DNA from: Bacteroidota bacterium
GTDB taxonomy: Bacteria > Bacteroidota > Bacteroidia > Chitinophagales > Chitinophagaceae
Reading direction: 5' to 3'
Length of the DNA: 5,923 nucleotides
NCBI GenBank assembly: GCA_023396345.1
Contig: JAEWWO010000279.1
Location: forward strand, 1 to 5,923
Under the pieces are notes generated by a model. The model was not told where the DNA came from, ran no database searches, and saw only the letters and a list, made by a program, of their open reading frames with translations. The stretch's first letter is position 1; the number at the start of each line of letters is the position of its first letter. Positions 1 through 5,166 of this stretch are shown here, piece after piece. Position numbers and translations under genes: made by a program.

Positions 1-87
1 AGAGCAGGATACTGTATTGAATAATAAGAATATTAAAGACAAGCAAATGAATACAAAATATGATTTTTTTTGAATAAGCTTAAGCAT
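1..87 (-). CDS. N-terminal fragment of a lipoprotein (signal peptide only in window)
   Basis: The minus strand from the ATG at 87 reads open to the left edge, giving 29 residues that form a textbook bacterial lipoprotein signal. There is a basic start (MLKLIQKKS), a hydrophobic core of about 14 residues (residues 10-23) and a lipobox T-V-S-C with the lipidated cysteine at residue 28. The mature protein lies outside the window, so its function cannot be stated. The start is supported by a TAnnTTTG-type -7 element about 28 bases upstream and by the position of the signal peptide. The gene follows the DUF4230 gene in the same direction with 54 bases between them, so the two may be co-transcribed. 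The alternative reading, the tail of a plus-strand gene in frame 2 ending at 73, is less convincing because it shows no recognisable protein signal. Confidence 0.7.
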   Translation of the reverse strand, partial: MLKLIQKKSYFVFICLSLIFLLFNTVSCS

Positions 88-114
88 AAGATTCAATTTA
101 AGATGAAATTTTTT

Positions 115-122
115 CAAAAGTA
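115..122 (-). promoter_or_regulatory. -7 promoter element for the left-edge lipoprotein
   Basis: On the minus strand this reads TACTTTTG, an exact match to the Bacteroidota -7 consensus TAnnTTTG. It would place the transcription start about 20 bases before the ATG at 87. No matching -33 TTTG was found at the usual spacing of about 19 bases, so only half of the promoter is supported. Confidence 0.45.
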
Positions 123-146
123 ATAAAATTATTTAGAAATTTTATT
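122..146 (-). terminator. A/T-only inverted repeat at the DUF4230 stop, weak terminator candidate
   Basis: AATAAAATT (122-130) and AATTTTATT (138-146) are perfect 9-base inverted repeats around a 7-base loop, and they cover the stop codon of the DUF4230 gene (142-144). All pairs are A-T, so the stem would be weak. The minus-strand sequence after it is A/T-rich but not a clean T-run. It could attenuate readthrough into the lipoprotein gene or be a chance product of AT-rich spacer. Confidence 0.25.
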
Positions 147-789
147 GATCACTTTCAATATTCAAATCATACTTCTCATCAGCAAAATATACTTCCAGTT
201 GATAGCCTGTGGGTTTATAATATTCCTGCAAAGTTTTTACAATTTTAGCTTTAGCCTGATTGGAGTAGGTGATATTATTTTCCAGTTGTTGGCGCGATTG
301 CTCATACAGCTTTTGTTCCAGCTTGCTAAAGTGTTCTGTATTTTCAGGTTGCAGCCATCCACGGTTGGCTGCAAAAGAAACTTTGTTCATTCTTATTTCG
401 TAGCTCAACAGTTTAGGCTGGGGCAGCGATACAATAATTTTTTTGTTTTCTTCATGCACATCTATTTCCTGTTTTTCCAGATCTACGCCATATTTTCCAA
501 CATACGGAACCGTAATGTTGATGGTATTTTCCATGAACAATTTGCGTAAGTTATCTGTAAGGCTGCCATCGTTTTGTACGTTGGTACTTTTAATAGTGGC
601 ATTGCCCTGTACTTCCAGCGAAGAAAGTTCTGATATTTGTTTAATGATGGCGGTATTGGTAGCAATATTTTCAATAACTACATTGTTGGATTTTTTACCC
701 AGAAAATAGGCTAAAACGCCGATGATTACGATTAATATTAATAATCCGACAGTAGTAATTCCGGAGCGTTTTGTGTTGTTTGTATTCAT
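142..789 (-). CDS. DUF4230 family membrane-anchored protein
   Basis: The product is 215 residues with one N-terminal membrane helix (about residues 12-31, rich in Ile, Leu and Val) after a short basic, polar head. A domain of about 160 residues follows and would lie outside the cytoplasmic membrane. Overall layout and the central blocks (the VPYVGKYGVDL stretch near residues 94-104, the IIVSLPQPKLLSYEI stretch near 118-132, and a C-terminal segment ending in a TGYQLEVYF-like strand) fit DUF4230, a family of unknown biochemical role common in Bacteroidota and Firmicutes. The ATG at 789 is preferred to an upstream TTG at 819, because it gives a clean head to the membrane helix and lies behind a leader matching that of the next gene. 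The gene starts 33 bases after the dipeptidase stop, so it is probably in the same operon. No catalytic motif is evident, and an adhesive or structural role cannot be decided from sequence. Confidence 0.8.
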   Translation of the reverse strand: MNTNNTKRSGITTVGLLILIVIIGVLAYFLGKKSNNVVIENIATNTAIIKQISELSSLEVQGNATIKSTNVQNDGSLTDNLRKLFMENTINITVPYVGKYGVDLEKQEIDVHEENKKIIVSLPQPKLLSYEIRMNKVSFAANRGWLQPENTEHFSKLEQKLYEQSRQQLENNITYSNQAKAKIVKTLQEYYKPTGYQLEVYFADEKYDLNIESDQ

Positions 790-816
790 ATAAGTGTTTA
801 GATGAAATTTTTTTCG

Positions 817-825
817 CAAAATTTA
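817..825 (-). promoter_or_regulatory. Possible internal -7 element upstream of the DUF4230 gene
   Basis: The minus strand reads TAAATTTTG, which is TAnnTTTG with one extra base in the spacer. It overlaps the stop codon of the dipeptidase gene (823-825) and lies about 27 bases before the DUF4230 start. Support comes mainly from the same arrangement at the left-edge lipoprotein. No -33 element was recognised. Confidence 0.25.
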
Positions 826-1557
826 ATCGGGAAGCTCGCTGAAATCAATGTTTAAGATTTCGTATTTTTTAGTGGTAATAAAGGTATAGTGCCACCATTC
901 CTGATTATAAGGTCTGAAACCGAAATGCGACATGATGTTTTTTAATAAATCTCTGTTTCTTTTTACTGTTGCGGGTAATTTATTATAATCCAGATGTGCT
1001 TTTGGTGTAAAATCGTCAAATTTGGTAGGCATTTTCAGTGCTTTTCCTGTTTTTAAATCATATAAACTCATGTCAACTGCCGTACCACGATTATGGTTGC
1101 TGCCTTTTGAAGGATCAGCCACATAAGCCGGATTCTGTACTATTTTCCACATTTTTACTGATACGCTGTGTGGACGGTAAGCATCAAACAGTAAAATACC
1201 CAATCCCAGCTTTTGCAGAGAATCTGCTACGTTTTTGAGGGCTTCGGCGGCAGGTTTTACCAGATAAGGTTTGGGGTTTTTGTACAGTATTTGACCCGTA
1301 AAATTGTTAAAACCGGCATAATGCCATTCAGTTTTAAGGTGTGGAATTATGTTAAAAAGATTTACTAACGGCTGATTTTCCTGAAAAATACCTTTACCTT
1401 TGTGCTCGCTTTTATCGAAAATGATGCCTGAGGTATGGTTTTCAGTATTTGTTCCTCCATTTTGGGAACGGCTATCCTTACAGAAACTAAAATTCAAAAA
1501 GGATGCCAAGATAAAAATGATGTATATGATTTTGGAGCTTTTCACAAATGTAAACAT
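823..1557 (-). CDS. VanX-like D-alanyl-D-alanine dipeptidase (peptidase family M15D), exported
   Basis: This 244-residue zinc peptidase is predicted to hydrolyse D-Ala-D-Ala or related wall peptides. The M15 signature is intact: S153-x-H155-x-x-G158-x-A160-x-D162 supplies ligands His155 and Asp162, and E220-W-W-H223 supplies the catalytic Glu220 and third ligand His223. The DAYRPH block (125-130) carries Arg128, equivalent to the VanX active-site Arg71, and the FNNFTGQ block (83-89) is typical of the dipeptidase subfamily. The H-to-D spacing of 7 and E-to-H spacing of 3 match VanX. The N-terminus (residues 1-26) is a signal sequence ending in F-S-F-C, perhaps a lipoprotein, though Phe before Cys is not a standard lipobox. 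There is no vanH, vanA or vanRS neighbour, so glycopeptide resistance is not indicated; wall-peptide recycling or remodelling is more likely. It is divergent from the RlpA gene and leads the DUF4230 gene. Confidence 0.88.
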   Translation of the reverse strand: MFTFVKSSKIIYIIFILASFLNFSFCKDSRSQNGGTNTENHTSGIIFDKSEHKGKGIFQENQPLVNLFNIIPHLKTEWHYAGFNNFTGQILYKNPKPYLVKPAAEALKNVADSLQKLGLGILLFDAYRPHSVSVKMWKIVQNPAYVADPSKGSNHNRGTAVDMSLYDLKTGKALKMPTKFDDFTPKAHLDYNKLPATVKRNRDLLKNIMSHFGFRPYNQEWWHYTFITTKKYEILNIDFSELPD

Positions 1558-1579
1558 ACTGAAAGTTCCACATAAAAAT

Positions 1580-1587
1580 CAAATTTG
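1580..1587. promoter_or_regulatory. Palindromic CAAATTTG in the divergent dipeptidase/RlpA spacer, possible shared -7 site
   Basis: The 48-base spacer between the two divergent starts contains the palindrome CAAATTTG. On each strand it matches five of the six fixed bases of TAnnTTTG, so it could serve as a -7 element in either or both directions; it is 18 bases from the RlpA start and 22 from the dipeptidase start. No -33 element is clear on either side, and the spacer is AT-rich, so the match may be coincidental. Confidence 0.25.
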
Positions 1588-1605
1588 TAAACCAAAAAAG
1601 AACGA

Positions 1606-2133
1606 ATGAAATTTTTAGTAAGCTTATTAGGCCTTTCTTTACTAAGTTTTACAACTCCTGAAAGAGCCGCTAATGATGCTAATGAACCAAAACTACGTTT
1701 AATTTCGGCTCCACCTTCAGATTCCCTTTCACTTAAAAACTTCAGAATACCTGTAAAAAATAAAGAAGAAAATAAAACTTCTTCTGTTGTTGGTCCGTCT
1801 GTTAAAAAAGTTTCCGGAAAGGTATTGAATGGTTCGGGTACTTATTATGCCTCTTATTTTGAAGGAAGAAGGGTAGCAAACGGCGAAATTTTTAGTCATT
1901 CCAAAGCAAATGTTGCCAGCAATCATTTTAAACTGAATACATGGGTAAGAGTTACCAATCCGAGAAACGGTAAATCTTTTGTAGCTAAGGTTACTGACAG
2001 AATGCATCCCAGAATGGCAGCAAAAGGCAGAATTGTAGATATGACTTCAAAACATGCCAAACATATAGGTATTCTTGGACACGGAGTAGCTAAGGTAAAA
2101 GTAGAACAGGTAGAGCCTGGCACAAAAGAATAA
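1606..2133 (+). CDS. RlpA-like double-psi beta-barrel protein (septal ring lytic transglycosylase family)
   Basis: The 175-residue product has an N-terminal hydrophobic export signal (residues 1-15), a low-complexity linker to about 70, and an RlpA double-psi beta-barrel domain at about 75-168. Recognisable blocks are GSGTYYASYFEGRRVANGE (77-94 region), WVRVTNPRNGKS (113-124), VTDRMHP (129-135) and GRIVDMTS (141-148). RlpA enzymes cleave peptidoglycan glycan strands lacking stem peptides. Compared with the Pseudomonas RlpA, the acidic residues align at Glu94 and Asp131 with the same spacing of 37, but the family histidine aligns with Ser105. The protein is short and has no SPOR domain, so septal targeting by denuded glycan is not supported. 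No Shine-Dalgarno is seen before the ATG, as for the other genes here. It sits divergent from a D-Ala-D-Ala dipeptidase, which fits a wall role. Transglycosylase activity itself is an inference. Confidence 0.85.
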   Translation: MKFLVSLLGLSLLSFTTPERAANDANEPKLRLISAPPSDSLSLKNFRIPVKNKEENKTSSVVGPSVKKVSGKVLNGSGTYYASYFEGRRVANGEIFSHSKANVASNHFKLNTWVRVTNPRNGKSFVAKVTDRMHPRMAAKGRIVDMTSKHAKHIGILGHGVAKVKVEQVEPGTKE

Positions 2134-2154
2134 AAAAAGTAATTAACATTAAAC

Positions 2155-2196
2155 AATAGTAAAGTCCGGTACAAATCGCCGGACTTTATTATTTTT
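2155..2196 (+). terminator. Strong rho-independent terminator after the RlpA gene
   Basis: A 15-base stem (2155-2169 with 2179-2193) contains the perfect core AAAGTCCGG/CCGGACTTT and a 9-base loop, and is followed by T2194-T2196. The only non-Watson-Crick pair, G2159 with T2189, is a G-U wobble in plus-strand RNA but would be a C-A mismatch on the other strand. That asymmetry supports termination of rightward transcription from RlpA. The hairpin starts 21 bases after the stop codon. Confidence 0.85.
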
Positions 2197-2197
2197 G
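2190..2197 (+). promoter_or_regulatory. -7 promoter element for the glutaminyl cyclotransferase gene
   Basis: TATTTTTG is an exact TAnnTTTG match 20 bases before the ATG at 2218, a typical Bacteroidota distance. It overlaps the 3' arm and T-tract of the upstream terminator. No TTTG was found about 19 bases upstream, where the terminator stem lies instead. Confidence 0.5.
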
Positions 2198-2217
2198 TAC
2201 CAATCAAAAACAGATAC

Positions 2218-3039
2218 ATGAAATTTTTGTCTTCATCACTTCTGGCAGTTCTGCTTACCGTAACGCTGTTTTCCTGTAAAGATACTGATACAGATACGCA
2301 GGGCGATAATAATGCTTCGGCTGTGCCGCCTCCTGCAGATATCAACTATGCATTGGTAAAAATATATCCGCACGATACAACTTCTTTTACACAGGGTTTA
2401 TTTTTTAATAACGGCGATTTGTACGAATCTACCGGAGAGAGCGGTACAAGCTGGGTTTTAAAAGTAAATGTAGAAGATGGAAGCACGCAAAAACTTGCAG
2501 AGTTGCCTGCGCCCTTGTTCGGAGAAGGTTCATCTATTATAAATGATAAACTTTATTATTTAACATGGATGGATAAAAAAGTTTTTGTGTACGATGCCAA
2601 GACACATGAACTGCTCAGAGAACATCACTGGCCGTACGAAGGTTGGGGAATGACCACCGACAGTACACACTTAATTGTAAGTACGGGGTCAAGTCAGTTA
2701 TATTTTGTTGATCCGGAAACATTTGCTGTAGTAAAAGAAATTACGGTAAACAATAACTATGGTCCGGTGGCAATGCTTAATGAACTGGAGTATGTTGACG
2801 GATTTATTTATGCAAATGTGTATATGAGCAACGATATTGTAAAAATTGATCCGGCTACAGGAAATGTAGTGGGCAAACTGAATATGGTAGGATTATTAAC
2901 TGCTGACCCTGCACCGCTGAACGGAGCGGAAGTAGATGGAAATAACCTGCTCAACGGTATAGCTTACAACCCGGAAACCAAAACTTTTTTTGTAACCGGA
3001 AAACGCTGGTCTAAATTGTTCGAGATAAAATTAAATTAA
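2218..3039 (+). CDS. Glutaminyl-peptide cyclotransferase, lipoprotein
   Basis: This enzyme family converts N-terminal glutamine of peptides to pyroglutamate with release of ammonia. The 273-residue protein starts with a lipoprotein signal ending in L-F-S-C (Cys20), then an acidic tail (KDTDTDTQGD) and a beta-propeller domain from about residue 43 to the end, the plant/bacterial glutamine cyclotransferase type. Family blocks in order are F-TQGL (57-61), LYESTG (68-73), FGEG (101-104), YLTW (114-117), EGWGMTTD (141-148), LNELEY (187-192), IYANVY (197-202), KIDPATG (209-215), LNGIAY (245-250) and TGKRW (260-264). Two usually conserved spots differ from the general consensus as I recall it: SDGS reads STGS (155-158) and ANVW ends in Tyr202. 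Cysteine lipidation puts it in the periplasm or on the outer membrane. It is transcribed alone or with the CCA enzyme 36 bases downstream. Its substrates are unknown. Confidence 0.88.
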   Translation: MKFLSSSLLAVLLTVTLFSCKDTDTDTQGDNNASAVPPPADINYALVKIYPHDTTSFTQGLFFNNGDLYESTGESGTSWVLKVNVEDGSTQKLAELPAPLFGEGSSIINDKLYYLTWMDKKVFVYDAKTHELLREHHWPYEGWGMTTDSTHLIVSTGSSQLYFVDPETFAVVKEITVNNNYGPVAMLNELEYVDGFIYANVYMSNDIVKIDPATGNVVGKLNMVGLLTADPAPLNGAEVDGNNLLNGIAYNPETKTFFVTGKRWSKLFEIKLN

Positions 3040-3063
3040 TCTTACAGACCATTTGATTCAACT

Positions 3064-3071
3064 GATATTTG
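3064..3071 (+). promoter_or_regulatory. Near-consensus -7 element just before the CCA enzyme start
   Basis: GATATTTG matches TAnnTTTG except for the first base and ends only 4 bases before the ATG at 3076. If used, the transcript would be almost or fully leaderless. No -33 partner was found at 19 bases, so expression from the cyclotransferase promoter is an equally good reading. Confidence 0.25.
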
Positions 3072-3075
3072 TAAT

Positions 3076-4500
3076 ATGCAGATTTCCTGTAACGATAGAG
3101 AATTATTTATATTTAAAAAGATAGCTGCCGCCTCTCGTGAGATTGATGTGCAGTCTTTTGTTATCGGTGGTTTTGTGCGCGATAAAGTGTTGCAGCGTCC
3201 TTCCAAAGATATTGATATAGTTTGTCTGGGCGATGCTATTGCCCTGGCTCATGCAGTTGCGGAAAGATTTGCTCCCAATAAACCTCCTGTTTCTTTCTTT
3301 AAAAACTTTGGAACGGCGCAGGTAAAATTACCAGACTTTGAAATAGAATTTGTAGGAGCAAGAAAAGAAAGTTACCGTACAGAAAGCCGAAAACCCCATG
3401 TTGAATCCGGCACTCTGGCTGATGATCAGAAGCGCAGAGATTTTACCATAAATGCTCTGTCTGTAAGCCTTAATGAAGATGATTACGGAATGCTGATAGA
3501 TCCTTTCAAAGGCTTGTTGGATTTGCAGTTGAAAATTATCAGAACACCACTGGAGCCGGGCATTACTTTCAGCGACGATCCATTGCGCATGATGCGTGCT
3601 ATACGCTTTGCCACACAATTAAATTTTACAATTGAAGATGAAACGCTTGCTGCTATTGCACAGCACAAAGACCGCATCACAATTGTTTCGCAGGAAAGAA
3701 TCACAGACGAGTTGAATAAAATAATGCTCAGCAAAAAGCCTTCAATCGGCTGGGATTTATTGTATAAAACAGGATTGCTTAAAATAATATTTCCGCAATT
3801 TGCTGCTATGGCAGGAGTAGAGAGAGTAGAAGGCGTAGGGCATAAAGATAATTTTTATCATACATTGCAGGTGCTGGACAATATCAGTAGAGAAACTGAT
3901 AATCTGTGGTTACGCTGGTCGGCTTTGCTGCACGATATAGGTAAACCCAGGGTAAAACAGTTTGATAATAATGCCGGATGGACTTTTCACGGACATGAAG
4001 TAGTGGGTGCTAAAATGGTGAAGAAAATTTTTTCGGCACTTAAATTGCCGCTTAATGAGAAAATGAAGTATGTGGAAAAGCTGGTAGGTTTACACATGCG
4101 TCCCATCAGTCTTACTAAAGAAAATATTACAGACAGTGCCGTTCGCAGATTGTTGTTTGAAGCAGGAGAGGAAATAGATGATTTAATGACTTTGTGCCGT
4201 GCAGATATTACCAGTAAGAATAAACAAAAGGTTGAAAAATATCTGCAAAACTTTACGATGGTAGCAGAGCGTATGCAGGAAGTAGAAGCCTCAGACAAGC
4301 TTCGCAACTGGCAACCTCCCATATCCGGCGAAGAAATTATGGCAACGTTTGGTATAGGTCCGGGAAGAAATGTAGGTATAATAAAGGATGCTGTGCGCGA
4401 AGCCATACTTGATGGTGATATTGGTAATAATTATGAAGAAGCATTTGCACTGATGATAAAAAAAGGAAATGAATTGGGGCTTGAAAAAATTAATAATTAA
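3076..4500 (+). CDS. cca: CCA-adding tRNA nucleotidyltransferase (class II) with HD domain
   Basis: The 474-residue cytoplasmic enzyme is expected to build or repair the 3' CCA end of tRNAs. Its N-terminal nucleotidyltransferase domain has GGFVRD (31-36) and the metal-binding pair Asp45 and Asp47 in KDIDIV. RRDFTINAL (120-128) follows, then the DPLRMMRAIRFA block (168-179) and ERITDEL (207-213), all in class II order. A C-terminal HD domain includes His262, the H286-D287 pair in LLHDIGKP, H305/H307 in FHGHE and Asp377, suggesting added phosphohydrolase activity. The ATG at 3076 is chosen because the motif spacing at the N-terminus is normal for the family. A poly(A) polymerase has the same core, but the length and HD domain fit the CCA enzyme. 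The next gene follows after 11 bases, so the two are likely co-transcribed. Confidence 0.92.
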   Translation: MQISCNDRELFIFKKIAAASREIDVQSFVIGGFVRDKVLQRPSKDIDIVCLGDAIALAHAVAERFAPNKPPVSFFKNFGTAQVKLPDFEIEFVGARKESYRTESRKPHVESGTLADDQKRRDFTINALSVSLNEDDYGMLIDPFKGLLDLQLKIIRTPLEPGITFSDDPLRMMRAIRFATQLNFTIEDETLAAIAQHKDRITIVSQERITDELNKIMLSKKPSIGWDLLYKTGLLKIIFPQFAAMAGVERVEGVGHKDNFYHTLQVLDNISRETDNLWLRWSALLHDIGKPRVKQFDNNAGWTFHGHEVVGAKMVKKIFSALKLPLNEKMKYVEKLVGLHMRPISLTKENITDSAVRRLLFEAGEEIDDLMTLCRADITSKNKQKVEKYLQNFTMVAERMQEVEASDKLRNWQPPISGEEIMATFGIGPGRNVGIIKDAVREAILDGDIGNNYEEAFALMIKKGNELGLEKINN

Positions 4501-4511
4501 CAACTAAAAAT

Positions 4512-5072
4512 ATGGCTTTATTAAAATTCAGAGTATATCCGGAAGATGAGTTTGGTGTATATCGAGATGTGATAATAAAACATTCGCAGAATTTCAGGGA
4601 ACTGCACGAGGCAATTCTGACTGCATATGCATTTGATAAAAAACATCAGGCTACCTTTTATCGTAGCAATGAAGACTGGAAAAAAGGTAGAGAAATATCT
4701 CTGGAAGAATATGATAAAGCTTATAAAGTGAAACCGTTATTAATGGAGGAAACAAAGATTGGAAATGAAATTTTCTCAACCAATCAAAAGTTTATTTATG
4801 AATACGATTTCGCAAAAAACTGGGTATTTTATGTTGATTTAATTGCGGTTGTAAAAGAAGAAGCTAAAGATAAAACTTATCCTTACGTATCGCGCACCGA
4901 AGGTCCGGGTCCGCAACAATATGCCAAAAATAATGTACTCGGCGAGCAGTTTGTTGATATTGAAGAAAAGTACGATTTAAACAAAGATGCGGATGGTTTT
5001 AGCCATGACGGAGATGATGGGCAGGACACCGACAGCGAAGAAAATTTTGGCGATGCTGAGTTGGATGACTAG
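4512..5072 (+). CDS. pRiA4b ORF-3-like family protein with acidic tail
   Basis: This 186-residue cytoplasmic protein has no signal or membrane segment. Its first 115 residues resemble the pRiA4b ORF-3-like family: an N-terminal strand (LLKFRVYPED), FRELHEAILTAYAFDKKHQATF (about 28-49) and FIYEYDFAKNWVFYVDL (about 94-110). The last matches the usual Y-x-YDFGDxWxH block, but Gly-Asp is replaced by Ala-Lys and the His by Phe. The family was named from a plasmid gene and also occurs beside mobile elements; its biochemical role is not established. The C-terminal 40 residues are strongly acidic (many Asp and Glu, with a GDDGQDTDSEE run near 167-177) and probably disordered. The short 11-base gap after cca suggests co-transcription, and nothing in its surroundings suggests a mobile element, so it appears to be a chromosomal member. 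Confidence 0.75.
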   Translation: MALLKFRVYPEDEFGVYRDVIIKHSQNFRELHEAILTAYAFDKKHQATFYRSNEDWKKGREISLEEYDKAYKVKPLLMEETKIGNEIFSTNQKFIYEYDFAKNWVFYVDLIAVVKEEAKDKTYPYVSRTEGPGPQQYAKNNVLGEQFVDIEEKYDLNKDADGFSHDGDDGQDTDSEENFGDAELDD

Positions 5073-5110
5073 AATATGACTGATTCTTAACACAATATAG
5101 ATGCAGCTTT

Positions 5111-5141
5111 TTTGTGGTGACAAGAATTATTCGTAATATTG
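5111..5141 (+). promoter_or_regulatory. Bacteroidota-type promoter for the CNNM/CBS gene
   Basis: A -33 TTTG (5111-5114) is followed after exactly 19 bases by TAATATTG (5134-5141), one base off TAnnTTTG. The element ends 25 bases before the ATG at 5167. This is the only place in the window where both halves occur at the expected spacing, and it marks the start of a new transcription unit. Confidence 0.55.
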
Positions 5142-5166
5142 CACCGTTCACTATTTATAGAACTTA

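Noticed and set aside
2..73. Plus-strand frame 2 open from the left edge to a TGA at 71-73, possible tail of a gene
   Set aside because: It gives 23 low-complexity residues with no family signal, whereas the opposite strand encodes a convincing lipoprotein signal with a promoter element.
790..819. Upstream TTG start adding 10 residues to the DUF4230 protein
   Set aside because: The extension would place translation start inside the matched leader element, and the ATG at 789 gives a normal head for the membrane helix.
823..1557. Vancomycin resistance gene
   Set aside because: Only the dipeptidase is present, it carries an export signal, and no ligase, dehydrogenase or two-component genes are nearby.
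103..2230. ATGAAATTTTT found four times (103, 803, 1606, 2218), perhaps a dispersed repeat
   Set aside because: Two copies are simply the Met-Lys-Phe starts of exported proteins, and the other two belong to the minus-strand leaders described separately; no longer repeat unit surrounds all four.
4512..5072. Insertion sequence or plasmid remnant suggested by the pRiA4b family name
   Set aside because: No transposase, terminal inverted repeats or target duplications are visible, and spacing with cca is operon-like.
5071..5087. Small inverted repeat AGAAT/ATTCT after the pRiA4b-family gene as a terminator
   Set aside because: Only five A/T-rich pairs with a 7-base loop and no T-run after it.
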